DNA of 64,000 nt, taken from the NCBI RefSeq assembly GCF_034702125.1, contig NC_085871.1:34391248-34455247 (forward strand). The letters are read 5' to 3'. Source of the stretch: Engraulis encrasicolus. Lineage: Eukaryota > Chordata > Actinopteri > Clupeiformes > Engraulidae. Within the stretch, counting starts at the first letter, position 1; every line of letters begins with the position of its first letter. The translations under genes were made by a program, and so were the position numbers. The notes below the pieces were generated by a model. That model was given only the letters and a program-made list of their open reading frames with translations. It searched no databases and had not been told where the DNA came from. This document shows positions 47,556-59,399 of this stretch, piece by piece.

Positions 47556-49157
47556 GCTGACCCCGCAGAGACAACGGGGGCTTGAAAACCACACCTAGAG
47601 GCATTGGGAGTGAGCCCCTAAGCCAATCTTTACGAAGATACAGTAACAGAGTTTCGGTTTATCAATCAGCGAGGTATTCCATGATAAACCTAGGGTTTTA
47701 CAACACCAAGAAAGGTGAGGCAACAAGACAGGTGAGTTTGACACATCATTATAAAGGTAACCTCAACCACTGGTTGGCTTGGCAAAAGGCGCACATGACA
47801 CTTGAGTCTTTTTGGCATCGCAGGGTTACGATGCTCAGAGGGCAGGTGTAATCCACGTCATGGGATGTTTCTCAATGTTACTGGTGGAAGCTACAAAGCA
47901 GACAAAGCAGCAGCATTGTGTAAAGTAAAAGTAGAAGTAATTATGTAATCACAACACTAGTAGAGTGATATTATACAACTCTGCAAAATAGCAATTAAGG
48001 TTTTTTGTAACTCCAATACCCTGCACATTAACAGGTCTGCAGTATACAATGGTGTACAGTACACATTCACAATCAATCAGACCACCCTCTCACTGCCTCG
48101 TCCTCCTGGCAGAACCTTAGCTTTCATTTCTCAGAGGGCAAGTCACGTGTAACCCATGTCCATGAGATGTTCCTGAATGTTACTGGCTGAATCTACTGTA
48201 GAAATCAATCAGATCCCCTTTCATTTTGCTACCAATGTTTTATGGATGTTTCATGTCCTGCCAGAGACTGCAAATGTAAGTTAGCTTGAGGTTAACTCTG
48301 GTGCAATGCATAAACTGGCAACTGTATATGGTCCCTAATAAACTGAAACGGAACTGAACTGAATGGGGTCAATAACAGAACTATTGTAGTACTTCGCCAC
48401 ATGGGGGAGAGATAAGCAGAAATGGAACCATGTTTATGCTCAAATGTGGTTTGGGCAGGAACCCTTATGCTCATGTTGGTGGGTAACCAGAATATTTCTG
48501 ACATCGCAACGTGCGTTCACTACACGCTACTGTGTGGCAACTTCTGGCAAGCAAGCAACAGGTCGCCCTTATCTCAACTACTAGGAGGATGCATCTCGTT
48601 TTAAATAAGGTCCAATGAAATCAGTGTTGGCCCATGATTCATTTTCAGCTGTGCACGGTCAAGGCTGCATGTCACCAGCTCAAAACCTGTTTCATATCCC
48701 CAGAGTTCAACATGGCGTTTACAATGGATTGGCTAAATTTCCTAGCATAGCCCTGGCCACTGAGCTGTATGGAGGGTGGGACTCTCACTTTCTCCAGTTA
48801 TGCAAGGCTGGGTTGGGCTCAAAAGGGCATTTTTGCAGGCATTTCATCACTGCATTTGTTCAAGCCCCACTCTTAATTATGGGTAAAATACAAAAAAAGA
48901 AAACAGCATTATCTCTTGAGGATGTCGGCCCACTGGGAAATTCCCTGCATCCCAGATAACAGTCCAAGCCTAGTATATGGAATAACTCCATGATTGCCTT
49001 AAGCACACATGCCCAAAATGGAGGTAGTTTCAGATGTGCTATATGCTACAGCAGGATGTGCAACTGACCCACCTCCTCACCCAGTGTGGCCCATAGATTT
49101 ATGATTTTAAGATGGAAGAAAATCAACATACTCAACCTCTTCCTTCCTCTCCTCTCT

Positions 49158-49276
<119 letters not shown>

Positions 49277-49940
49277 GTGCAGACTCATCACTCTCTGCCA
49301 TGTTGCTATGGTATATAAATAACCACACAAATGTAGCCAGCTTGTGCAAATGGCTGCACTTCATTACAAGGCGGTCAGTGACAATACCATTGTACTATAT
49401 CGTACAGGTACAGTAAAGTTCTTCTCAAGGATAAACCCATCACTGTCCATGCTATGCTAAATCTTCTCATATTTTTCCAGGGCTTAACTCCATATGAGTA
49501 ATTTCCTGAAATGAGCTGGACTGCTCCTGGGCTCCTAACGGGCCATGCCATCTGTCGGCCAATACAGCTATTTTCTTGCTTCTCACATCCTCAAACAAAA
49601 TAGAGAAGATACAGTGGATATGCAGTAGATGTCAGCGCTTTTACACAGTTCTGAGAACACTGACACCTTTAGCACTAAAGTTAGATTGGCTAAAAGAGAC
49701 ATTATCATGTGTTAAATCTGAGGCCTAGCACTGAAAACGACGATCAGTGTGGCAATGGTCATTGCTGCCTCACTTCACATTACAACGTCTTTATATTTAC
49801 TTCCATTAGCTCTATTGTTAACATGGTATCTCACAGACATGTTTCACCATATTCAACAATTATATAGGTTGACAAACCACATAAAAGCAAGCCCTGAATT
49901 TGAGCACTTGGCACTGAAAGACTGTTTCAATGGGGTCAGC

Positions 49941-50283
49941 TCTATGTTCCCACAGCACATTGGTCCCACAGCCCGTTGGTTCCACAGCCCATTGGTCTCA
50001 CAGCTTATTCTTGCTGCTTCATGTTCCCACATTTTCAAGATATTATTCAAATATAGTCCCTATGTTCCACAACTCCATGTTCCCACATTTCAGAGTAAAC
50101 TAAGAGAACATGCCTTTCTCCCCGCCATGGGACATAGGGCCTAAATTTGAATAAATTCTTAGAAATGTGGGAACATGGGCCAGCAGGTATAAGCTGTGGG
50201 ACCAATGGGCCTAAAAATGAATGTTAAAAGTCTTAGTGATGTGGGACCAATGGGCTGTGGGACCAATCGGCTGTGGGAACATG
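49941..50283. mobile_element. Palindromic MITE, copy 2
   Basis: Same family as 47265-47555. The left TCTATGTTCCCACAGCACAT and right GGCTGTGGGAACATGGA are inverted. It is inserted between block X and the promoter block of the relic TLR copy. Confidence 0.8.
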
Positions 50284-50299
50284 GACACGCTCGTCGCTC

Positions 50300-50614
50300 C
50301 CGATTCAATTTACACATGCTCAAACATGTGCATCAATGCATGAGACAAACCACTTTGCACAGATTCCTAGCTTCCTCCTGTCACCATCATTGGTCATACA
50401 GAGTTTGCAAGTCCACAAACACAGACACTCACCGATACAATCACCATTGACTTCAGTGATAAATCAATGTTTGAACCACCACTGTCGTTAGACAAACAGA
50501 CGGACAGATATAGATGATAGACAGATGTATCCACCTAGTAACTAATACTAGCTTGGCAATGGACTGCGTGTTTTTTTAAATGATGATATGGTTCAGCAAT
50601 TGGGACAGTGAAGA
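50300..50614 (+). promoter_or_regulatory. TLR upstream block, relic copy P1
   Basis: It shares AGATTCCTAGCTTCCTCC, TTGCAAGTCCACAAACAC, CACCATTGACTT and AGCTTGGCAATGGACTGC with the DNA in front of the two intact TLR genes. It probably holds their leader and proximal promoter. Confidence 0.65.
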
Positions 50615-50701
50615 ATGGATATATTCTTCTGTTTGATTGTGGAAGGGCTGTGTCTCTGCTTGGATGTCTAGGTAGTGCCTGGTGTTGGATGAAGACAACC
50701 A
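50615..50701 (+). pseudogene. TLR relic 1, 5' fragment only
   Basis: It matches codons 1-29 of the intact TLR genes from ATGGATATATTCTTCT to GTGTTGGATGAAGACAACC. A 2-base deletion near codon 14 shifts the frame, and the similarity stops abruptly at 50701, where other sequence leading to the second X block follows. Confidence 0.85.
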
Positions 50702-51037
50702 ATTACAAATAAAATTGTTGGTTCAAAGTCCTGGTTCTGAGAACACTGACGCCATTTGCACTAAAGTTAGAAAGACTAAAAGAGACATGTATCAGGTGTT
50801 AGATCTGAGGCCCAAAGCTGCTACTGAAAACCACAATCAGCCAATTATGCTAAGTTCAACGCTGTCTCACATAGCAATACACAGCGCACCATGTCTTTAT
50901 GTTTATTATTTTCATTAGCTTCATTTTTAACATGTTATCTCACTGACATATTTCACCACACTCAATGATTATACAGGTTGACAAACCACATAAAAGCAAG
51001 GCCTGAATGTAAACACTTTCAAGTGGAAGCTTCACTT

Positions 51038-51744
51038 CACATGTTCAAACATGTGCATGAATGTTTGAGACTGGCCACTTTGTGAGATTCCTAGCTTCCT
51101 CCCATGACCATCATTGGCCATACAGGGTTTGCAAGTCCACAAACACATCCGCTCAAAATGACCATGAACTTCCGTGGTACGTGAACCACCATTGTCGACA
51201 GACACACAGAGTGAGTGAGCGAGTGAGACTTTATTAATCCCCAAAGGGAAAACTGAATGACACCTGGCCATCCACACAATATATAACAGCAAGACAATGA
51301 CACAAGTCAAACACATCATAAAGAAAAACTAAAATAGAAATACATAACAAACAGTCCCCCACACAAATAATCACCACAACATTATAAAACCATTATAAAA
51401 AAACAAAGGAATTATCACAACATTAAAATAGCATTCAGCAGCTGTTCTTAGAAAGTCTAATTGCTGCAGGAACAAAAGACCTCCTAAAACTTTCAGTGGG
51501 GCATCTTCGTAGGAGGAGCCTTTGTCTCCTACCACTTTAAGTGAACATCCTGTGCAGTGGGTGGTCCCCCTTGTCAAACATGCGGTTCATTTTCTCATCA
51601 CCCTCTCCTCTAAGATGAGAACAGTCAACTGTGTGTTCGGCAAGGACTGCCAGTAATACAATCACCTACGTAGTAATTACAAGCTTGGCCTGGACTGCAA
51701 ATTGTTTATATGATCATTTTATTTAGCATTTGGAACACCACAGG
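51038..51744 (+). promoter_or_regulatory. TLR-1 upstream block P2, interrupted by a LINE fragment
   Basis: The halves 51038-51210 and about 51606-51744 together parallel P1. The last 60 bases (AATTACAAGCTTGGCCTGGA..ATTTAGCATTTGGAACA) match the region before TLR-2. No clear TATA box can be assigned. Confidence 0.6.
51211..51605 (-). mobile_element. LINE 3' fragment (minus strand)
   Basis: The reverse complement ends in TTTCCCTTTGGGGATTAATA and short TCAC repeats, a usual tail of fish LINEs. Upstream it encodes RCPTESFRRSFVPAAIRLSK in one frame, resembling the C terminus of a L2/Rex1/CR1-type LINE protein. It is 5'-truncated. Confidence 0.7.
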
Positions 51745-54700
51745 ATGGATTTTCTCTTCTTCTTTTTGATTGTGGAAGGGCTGTGTGTCTCCGCTTGGAT
51801 ATCAAGGAAATGCCTGGTGCTGGATGAGGACTCCCCGTACCCAGATTTTGCCTATAAAAAAATGACCTGTCCTCGTAGTCAGCTTACAGCTAACTGTATG
51901 GAAGTTTCAAACTTGGCATTGGAACTTTCCACAGTCCCCACTACCATTCAGGTTCTGTGTTTGTGGGGTAGTTCTGGCATACAACTTTGCAGCAATGAAC
52001 TTCGCAAATTCCGTCATCTCCAGAGTCTGTATATTTATGGATGTCTGTCTGCAATTGACCCAGACGCCTTCAGGGGACTAACACATCTACAATTGCTCTC
52101 CATTGACTCCTCAAAACAGTGTAATGCATCGCTACCATCTCAGGTATTTAGTGATTTGTACAATTTGGAGGATCTGAAACTTAAAAACTATGAGCTACCA
52201 CAGATGACAATGTGTGATTTGAATGGCCTTCGTCGAATGAGAAGACTTGATATCAAGGACAGCGTCAACTTCACTGATCTTTTGTGCAAAGTGTCTTGTT
52301 TTTCAAACACTCTAGAATCTCTGAATATTGAAACAGACAATGCTGGAGTTTTGAAACCTTCAAATTGCTCACATTACCAATGCAAGTTTTCTGCTTTGAA
52401 GGATGTGAGGGTTTCATTTAGACACATTGAGAAAATAGAAAACAATGCCTTTATATGTTTAAAGAACATAACATTCCTAAGAATGCCAATGGATTATGTA
52501 TTGCAGAGTCAAATTTTAAACTCTGGGATTCAACAAATTGATCAGATGGACTTGCATATAACAGAGATACATATGAAGTATATTTGTGAAATTGTTCGTC
52601 TTCTGTCTGTCAAGAAACTATATTTACATGTTCAGTCATTTCAAGAATATTCTGATTCATCATGGGAAAACTGTGCCACACTGGAAGAAATTTCTATTCA
52701 CAGCAAGCTATTGGCAGCTGATCTCAGTTTCATGCCCACTCTTAAAAAGCTAAAAACATTTAGAGTTACTTTCAGTGAATCTGGGATGGGCACAATCATC
52801 GAAAAAGGAAAATCCTTAGACTTTCTCTGCAAAACAAACATTTCCCTTCCATCACTACAGGGTTTCAGTTACAGCACACCAGAGAATATGACAGTAAATG
52901 CCAAACAGTTTCTCTGTTCAAGTAATTTAGAGCACCTGCGACTTGAGGGGAAAAATCTGGAAGTAGAAGAGTCTGCATTTGAAGGGCTTATTCATTTGAA
53001 GGACCTTTCTCTTGATAATTCAGGCTATATGACAATTGAAAGCACAGCTTTTAAAGGGCTAACTGGATTACGTACTTTCAGCGCATTTGGATGTCTTTAT
53101 AGCTTCAACCCAGATTTATTTTTTGGTGTAGAAAATCTGGAATATTTAAGCCTCAGACTATGCTCAATACTCACCATACAACCTTTTGCTTTTTCAAACC
53201 TCCCACGGTTGAAAAACCTACAACTCAAATGGGGTGATGTGTCAGAAATAAAGACCAACACGTTTTTTGGCCTACAGAATCTGGAAACCTTGAGTATATC
53301 ATACGAAAACCTGACACATCTTGAGGCATCCTGCTTTGCCCATCTGCCTTCCCTCAGGGTTCTCAATCTTCAATACCTGATGTTCTCCAGCCCCGGGCAC
53401 TCTGGTATGGAGCTCCTGAATCTGACCTCAATCTTTGGTGGGTTCCCTCGCCATTTGTCTGATCTCACCCTTGCATCCAGATCTCGCCCCATGACTCTGG
53501 TCATTGCTGATGACAGCAGCCCAGAGGTGGGCCTGAGTCTCTCTCTCTCAGGCCAGAAGATTGTGTTATGGGGTTGTGACAAGCCTTTCTTTGAGTCAGT
53601 CACAAAACTCCACATTTCTACAGATGTCTTTGGTTGCGCACCCAATGATACTTCTCCTTTCTATTACTTGACATCTGTGGTAGAGTTATGTTTAACTCAG
53701 TGGTATACAAGTACAGTCCATAAACTTACTGCTCTAAACAGACTAGTGAATTTAAAGCATCTAGATCTCAAACATGTCAACTTCATTAATCTGCCAGACA
53801 TGGGTCTAATGTTCAAAAATTTGACCAAACTGGAGCAATTAAGTCTTTTTCGGTGTCAGGCAGATGCTTTGGAGGTAGAACTCATTCAGGACATGACCTC
53901 TCTGAAGTACTTGTATCTGGGAATAGTATCAACAGAGGTCAACATATCTCCAGGTTTCTTCGAGCATCTGACCAGTCTGAGGTTTGCATTCATCACAAAG
54001 ATTCAGCTTCGCTGCACATGTGACAATACCAGATTTGTTTGGTGGGCAGAGCAGCAGCAGCAAGCGGAGGTGTACTTCTGGCCTATCCTGGACAAACCCA
54101 TGCAGTGCTTTTCAGGAGGTGTCCCACAAGACATTCACCAGTATGGCCAGGCCTACTGCAGTCTAGACGTGGGCTTCCTGATGTTCACCAGCACGTCATG
54201 CCTCGTCCTGCTCTTCATGACAACTGTGCTTTTGCATCAGATGGCCAGAGAGTACCTGCTCGCCTTCTGCCACATTGCTCACGGCTGGATGAATGAGGCA
54301 TTGCGCAGCAGAAACGTAGGACCACGCTACCAGTACGATGCCTTTGTGTCGTACAGTGGCAGAGACGAGCGCTGGGTGGTGGAGAGTCTCCTTCCCAACC
54401 TGGAACAAAGGGGGGCCCCGTTCCTGCGACTCTGCCTGCACACCAGGGACTTTCAGCTGGGGAAGGACATTGTGGAGAACATCACGGATGGTCTTTACCG
54501 AAGCCGCCGCACCCTCTGCCTGGTCAGTCGCCACTTCCTGCGCAGCAACTGGTGTTCCCTTGAGATGCGGCTGGGCACTTATCGACTGCAGGCTGAACAC
54601 AGAGACGTGCTCATCCTGGTGTTTCTGGAGAAGATCCCCTCTAACCTGCTGTCCGCTCACCACAGGTTGGCCCGACTGGTCAAGACCAGAACTTACATGG

Positions 54701-54780
54701 AATGGCCCCAGGACCCAGCACAACAACAGGCTTTCTGGGACAGACTATGGAAAAAACTGTTGGAAGGCAGGGTGCAATGA
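51745..54780 (+). CDS. Toll-like receptor, TLR11 family (TLR13/21/22/23-like), copy 1
   Basis: A single exon encodes 1011 residues from the ATG at 51745; the frame extends 15 bases further up only through a TTG. A hydrophobic signal peptide (FLFFFLIVEGLCVSAW) opens a leucine-rich-repeat ectodomain. The LRR C-terminal cap is at ~753-808 (CTC..C..C), the membrane helix at ~809-831 and the TIR domain at ~864-1011. TIR box 1 is YDAFVSYS, the BB loop RDFQLG (901-906) has Leu in place of the usual Pro, and box 3 is FWDRLW. These features fit the fish TLR11 family, endosomal or surface sensors that signal through TIR adaptors. The ligand is unknown and the exact TLR number needs a tree. No defects are seen. 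Confidence 0.93.
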   Translation: MDFLFFFLIVEGLCVSAWISRKCLVLDEDSPYPDFAYKKMTCPRSQLTANCMEVSNLALELSTVPTTIQVLCLWGSSGIQLCSNELRKFRHLQSLYIYGCLSAIDPDAFRGLTHLQLLSIDSSKQCNASLPSQVFSDLYNLEDLKLKNYELPQMTMCDLNGLRRMRRLDIKDSVNFTDLLCKVSCFSNTLESLNIETDNAGVLKPSNCSHYQCKFSALKDVRVSFRHIEKIENNAFICLKNITFLRMPMDYVLQSQILNSGIQQIDQMDLHITEIHMKYICEIVRLLSVKKLYLHVQSFQEYSDSSWENCATLEEISIHSKLLAADLSFMPTLKKLKTFRVTFSESGMGTIIEKGKSLDFLCKTNISLPSLQGFSYSTPENMTVNAKQFLCSSNLEHLRLEGKNLEVEESAFEGLIHLKDLSLDNSGYMTIESTAFKGLTGLRTFSAFGCLYSFNPDLFFGVENLEYLSLRLCSILTIQPFAFSNLPRLKNLQLKWGDVSEIKTNTFFGLQNLETLSISYENLTHLEASCFAHLPSLRVLNLQYLMFSSPGHSGMELLNLTSIFGGFPRHLSDLTLASRSRPMTLVIADDSSPEVGLSLSLSGQKIVLWGCDKPFFESVTKLHISTDVFGCAPNDTSPFYYLTSVVELCLTQWYTSTVHKLTALNRLVNLKHLDLKHVNFINLPDMGLMFKNLTKLEQLSLFRCQADALEVELIQDMTSLKYLYLGIVSTEVNISPGFFEHLTSLRFAFITKIQLRCTCDNTRFVWWAEQQQQAEVYFWPILDKPMQCFSGGVPQDIHQYGQAYCSLDVGFLMFTSTSCLVLLFMTTVLLHQMAREYLLAFCHIAHGWMNEALRSRNVGPRYQYDAFVSYSGRDERWVVESLLPNLEQRGAPFLRLCLHTRDFQLGKDIVENITDGLYRSRRTLCLVSRHFLRSNWCSLEMRLGTYRLQAEHRDVLILVFLEKIPSNLLSAHHRLARLVKTRTYMEWPQDPAQQQAFWDRLWKKLLEGRVQ

Positions 54781-56333
54781 GTTGCCCATTTTTAAGACAT
54801 ACTGTTAAATGCAAATGTTTTTTTCATATGAATTCAATATCATCAAGCTCTATAGAAAACAAAAATGTGATGATGACCACGTCCATGTGGTAGTTGAGTA
54901 TTTCCAGCAAATAGTCTATAGACCTGCCAGCGACCCCATCTGCAGTAAGAGGCTACGGATATGAATTGTTCATGTGCTAGCAGATCACTGTATGCAACCA
55001 TTGTCAAATTAATTTGAAAAAGAGCAACTGTGTTGAAGTGGACAAAGAGTGTCTTGGATGTAGATGTAAAGGATCGATTGCTTTAAACACGTTGCTCACT
55101 GAATTCAAACATGTTTAAGTGTAGTGTGCAGCTAACCTTTAGATGAATTACACCCTTGGTGAATGTAATGCCAGTGTGATAGAAAAATAAATCAGCTTGT
55201 TGCTAAAACTCTTCAGCCACTGGACATTTTTGTACTGATCTAGTTTGTGCTCTGTTATGATTCTGTCTAAAATATTTATCAATTCATAGTAAAAGTAGAC
55301 TTTTCCTTTACACAATTTTAAAATAAGGTGAGGGGGAAAAGGAGATAATAAAAGGCAATCATTCCACACCTTGGACATAATGTTAGGTGCAACAAATGCC
55401 TATAAAAAAAAGACCATGCGTTTTCTCTATCATTCTCTATCATTTGAAGACATAACCCTCAAGTGACCGGGCTGTTTTTGTGACTAATCAAGGCTGCGTT
55501 TCTCAAAAACTCTTAAGTAGTACTTAAGCCTACAGTACTTGAGTATGAGATGGTCATCAGGACCACGCCCTGACGAAGGCCAGACGGCTGAAACCGGTTG
55601 GCGTTTTTAAGTTTGTTTACCCCAATGTAGAATAAAGGATTTTTATTATAACTTCAACCTCGACTCGAAGGAGTGCTTTGGATTCAGTCATCTTTCTATG
55701 AAGCCTCAACAGGATTAACCAGATGCACCGATTCTATCTGGAGAAAAGTCTTTGAGCGCTTGTTGTCCTTTTCCTTTCACCATTGTACATTTTATTGTTT
55801 TGCCAAAAGTAGTCAAGCTTACTGTACATACACATAACTGAATTTGGTGATTTACATAGACGAAACTATGTCTCAAACATACAGAATGAGTGTATTTATA
55901 GTGTATACTCAAAATTTCCTTTTTCTAGACATTGTAGCTGTGAAAAGGTATCCTCACAATGTGCTTCATTGGCTATCGCGGGGGTGCCCTAATTATTTAT
56001 ACCATCAATTATATTTTAATATTATCAATATTTACATTATAGATATTTCAGTTCTGCTGACTATGGCCGGCCCCAAGACACAAAATATTAAAACTAGAGC
56101 AGAAATGGAAATTATAATGCTGAGTATCTCATGCATCCTCTCTATACTATATATTGACAAACTCCTAAAAGGAAAAGTTTTTCAGATGAAAATTACAGAA
56201 ATGGTGCACAAAAATATGTGCCCAGGATCATAAATGACCCCGCTCGGTCGCTTTAGGGTTAAAACATCTTTATATATCAGGGAAGATGCAATTGAGGAAG
56301 TGAAACCTGTGAACCTGTGTTTGTTGAGGGGTG
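54781..56333 (+). repeat. Downstream block D1 of TLR-1
   Basis: About 1.55 kb is nearly identical to 62454-64000, with few substitutions and small indels. It includes a poly-A signal AATAAA at 55186-55191 and probably the 3' untranslated region. A GAAACCGGTT hairpin repeat lies at 55567-55633. Confidence 0.93.
55567..55633 (+). other. Hairpin motif GAAGGCC-stem-GAAACC followed by AATAAA
   Basis: TGACGAAGGCCAGACGGCTG folds as GCC/GGC and is followed by AAACCGGTTGGC and, ~35 bases later, AATAAA. It is copied at 63236-63303. Confidence 0.45.
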
Positions 56334-56399
56334 ATGAAGCATGAAGTTGCCGTTTTTGCTGCTGAAGCTAAAACATTCCATTTGTCTTCTGGACATTAG

Positions 56400-57575
56400 A
56401 CATTTTTTTTAATTTTAGTTTTTATTTAACCTTTCTATTTAACCAGGAAAGTCCCATTGAGTTACAACAACTCTTCTGACAGGTGTAGTCCCGGCCAAGA
56501 AGGTAGCTTAACCCATTTTGTCCTAAGCCCTTTTTGGTAAAGGGCGCCCTCTGCCTATTAAATCCTAGCTCAGCCTCTGAAACACATACAGACATGAAAT
56601 AGGTTGCATTTAAAATCTAGAACCTTCATTTTGCACTAGGAAAGTGTTCATTCAGCTCTCACAAGTGTTCATTCACACATCTCTCACATTTTTAATAAAA
56701 CAGCTCAAATCTCAAGAACTTGAATGCAGTGTATATGTCGCTCCAGGACACAATGGGTTAAAAAGTTATGTCAGAATAAAAAACAGAAGAGACAAGACAA
56801 ACCACAGCTACATGACATCTTAGCAGAAATAAACGCAATAAAACAGAGTATACACAGATAACTAAGAAGCAGACAGCAAACAAGGAATGCAATTTAAAAA
56901 GAGGTCTTTAAAATAATGTATGGATAGAAGAACTTCAAGAGTGGTTTAAGCTTTTGGTCCATATGATGAGAAGGCTGTTTTTCCAAGCTCAGTTCTTGTA
57001 AGTGGAGTATGTAAAAGTATTTTTTTCTGAGGACCTAGTCCTGTAAACACTATTTTGAAACAAAAGCAAATTAAAAATGTGTAAAGGTAGTTTACCCATA
57101 AGGGGATTAGCAATAAAAAGCAGTGCATGGACTTTTCTTCGGAGGGAGAAGACCATGTAGGGTTTCATAAAGAGTGCAGTGGGGAGTCATGGCAGATGCA
57201 CCTGTGATGAAACATAAGGCTGAGTGGTACAACACATCCAGTTTTTGAAGTAAGAATATACTGGAGTGCATATACAGTGCATCATTACCCACAGTTAAGC
57301 ACTGACAGGAACATGCTCTGAACTAACCCTCTCCTTGCCACATAAGAAAAGCACTTCCTCATTCTAAAGAAAAATCCAACTTTGGTCTAAGTTTCTTACA
57401 GAGGCTCTCAATATGGACACCAAGAGAAATCATTCTTATCATCCAACCAGATCCCTAAAAACTTGTAAGATGATACTCCTTCCATTTCAGTGCCATCTAG
57501 TGTTGATACACTAATGTTAGGTGAATTGCGTGATTGTGTATATGATACAGGGGTGTCAGCTGGCCCAATGCCATA
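56400..57575 (-). pseudogene. Decayed LINE reverse-transcriptase fragment
   Basis: Read on the minus strand, successive frames give SSYKFLGIWLDDKNDFSW, then DALYMHSSIFLLQKLDVLYH, then RTELGKTAFSSYGP. These are the usual C-terminal landmarks of a fish LINE reverse transcriptase, in order, with frame breaks between them. The plus-strand TTTAACCAGGAAAGTCCCAT near 56437 is a common 3'-end sequence of such elements. Confidence 0.7.
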
Positions 57576-58494
57576 TAGGGGCAAAAAAAGGGCACTGAAA
57601 GATAATGCGAGCGTGTGAAAAAAAATGCAGATATTTTGAATTTGCAATTTAAAAAGCTTGTACATTAATTATATTATTGCAAGTAGTGCATGTGCACTAT
57701 TTTGTGCACATTCTGTAGATTACTCCGTATACTAAACTTTAGCTAAATTCCAAGGTAGCAAGGTTGTTTTTTGTGAAACTCATAACGGAGCACAGCAAAT
57801 CAATACCCAGGCACGTGCCCCTATAAAATAGGTCTAGCGACGCCCCCGAAATGATATGCTTGATATGTGCTACTGCGATGGAGTTCACCTTGAATAGGGA
57901 AGTTTATGCATGCTCTGATATGGGTTTCGACATATTGACCCACTTCACCTCCACCAAACTACTCCATTTTGAACATATAAATTTAAATAAAAAAAATAAA
58001 TTAAAAATACATTCACTAACAATAAGCAGAGATTATTTTAGCTGTGGCAGAAAAATCTTCTTTTATCAATAACAGTATGCATGGTTGTATCTCTTCCAGT
58101 ATATATTTTGCATAAAATGTCCTTTAGGATTAAATTATTTTAATCAAAACCAAGGCTACATGAAATCATAAAAAGTATTTTCCTGTTTTCAGGCCTTCTA
58201 CTTTAGTGCTATTTGCAACAAAGAGCATACGGCTGTACTGTACAAGATAGTTCTGCTGGTTAAGAGTGCATTCAACTGTACAGTAATTATAATCGAGCAT
58301 TTTTTTTGTGAAGGACAGGCAAGATGTAATTGAGGAAGCGAAAGATGTACATGAGTGCATTTCACACATTGCACTACAGTAACTTCTGCTCAGGAGGTAT
58401 GAAAAAAAATAGCTTGCACGCCCCAAGCAGCCACAGTCAGTTCTCTGGAGATACGCTTGTTTTTCATGTTTTTCTTTGTCTAGAGTGGACGAAT
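57576..58494. other. No intact gene; AT-rich spacer
   Basis: A short stretch near 58321-58345 (AAGATGTAATTGAGGAAGCGAA) resembles the end of block D (56285-56305). This suggests remains of a third array unit. Nothing else is recognisable. Confidence 0.4.
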
Positions 58495-59200
58495 GTTGGT
58501 GAGGATGGATTTGCGCTGCATTTTTTTTCTGATATACCACATGCATGTGTTTGGCACCATGGCATGGACATCGCAAAAATGCCTGCTGTTGTTTGAAGAT
58601 GCAGACTCCAAACACATCTGGACACTTCCTTCCAGGGACTAACCAATCTGCAGTGCCGGTGCTCTCAATGCATTCTCCAAATCTCTGTAATACATCTGTC
58701 ACATCTGAGGTATTTAGTTATCTGAATGCTTTAGAGCAGGAGTTCCCAACGTTCCCAAACCATGACAAGGCCCCCCATTTACATGTAGATTCCAGCCAAG
58801 TGCCCCCCTGCATGAGTCTTGCCACACTATTTTCTCTTCTCTTCTGTGTACCCCCTCTGTGAGTCAGTGCCCCACTGGAATATCTACAATAATAACAATA
58901 ACAGTAGTAAGGTTAGGACTTGCAATAACACAGTTCTTAATTCATAACAACATTGTTTCTGAAGCTTATTTTAGTATATTTTGGTTTACATCAATTAATC
59001 AATTTATTCACTTAATTATTTTGTTCTCTACTTTTCCTGCAAAGCTGCCACGACCCCCCTAGCACTCCCTTGCGACCCCTAAGAGGTCCCTGGCCCCCAC
59101 TTTGAAAGCGTCTTCTTTAAAGGATCTGAAACTTCCGAGTATTATCTGTAAGAGATGGCTCCGGATGTGTTACACTGACTAAGAAGCATGAAGAGGCTAA
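58495..59200 (+). pseudogene. TLR relic 2, interrupted by a hAT-like element
   Basis: Bases 58501-58610 match the signal-peptide region (GAGGATGGATTTGCGCTGCA, then AAAAATGCCTGCTGTTGTTT). After an internal loss of ~200 bases, 58625-58736 match LRR codons (TTCCAGGGACTAACCAATCT, GAGGTATTTAGTTATCTGAA). The match resumes at 59115-59200 (AAGGATCTGAAACTTCCGAG). Stops and indels are frequent. It lies directly upstream of the TLR-2 leader block. Confidence 0.85.
58737..59114. mobile_element. hAT-like MITE inside TLR relic 2
   Basis: A 378-bp insert is flanked by CTTTAGAG (58729-58736) and CTTTAAAG (59115-59122), an 8-bp duplication with one change. The left tip CAGGAGTTCCCAACGTTCCC is hAT-like; the right tip is degenerate. 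Removing it restores continuity with the intact genes. Confidence 0.8.
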
Positions 59201-59204
59201 GTGT

Positions 59205-59399
59205 TTACAACAGTGATGTGTTTGCAGGTCCACAAACGCAACCACTTACCGGTACAGTCACCATTGACTTATGTGATTCGTCAATCTTTGAACCACCAGA
59301 CAGACAGATAGACAGATCTATCCACCTTGTAATTACAAGCTTGGCAATGGACTGCATGTTTTACATGATAATATGATTTAGCCTTTGGAACAGCGCAGA
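59205..59399 (+). promoter_or_regulatory. TLR-2 upstream block P3
   Basis: It matches P1 and P2 from TTTGCAGGTCCACAAACGCA through AATTACAAGCTTGGCAATGG to the start codon. It lacks the outer part of the block, having been cut by the relic gene. Confidence 0.6.

Larger units (their letters stand above)
49648..51035 (+). repeat. Duplicated upstream block X of the TLR array
   Basis: Bases 49648-49920 and 50733-51035 share GTTCTGAGAACACTGAC, AAAGAGACAT, ATGGTATCTCA-like and GGTTGACAAACCACATAAAA segments in order. Each lies upstream of a TLR-type promoter block, marking two repeats of the array. Confidence 0.8.

Noticed and set aside
51730..51744. An upstream start for TLR-1 five codons earlier
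   Set aside because: The codon there is TTG; the first ATG is at 51745, directly before the signal peptide. The same holds for TLR-2 at 59385 and 59400.
54196..54726. 176-residue frame opposite the TIR domain of TLR-1 (and its twin in TLR-2)
   Set aside because: It is the antisense shadow of a strongly conserved coding region; nothing suggests independent expression.
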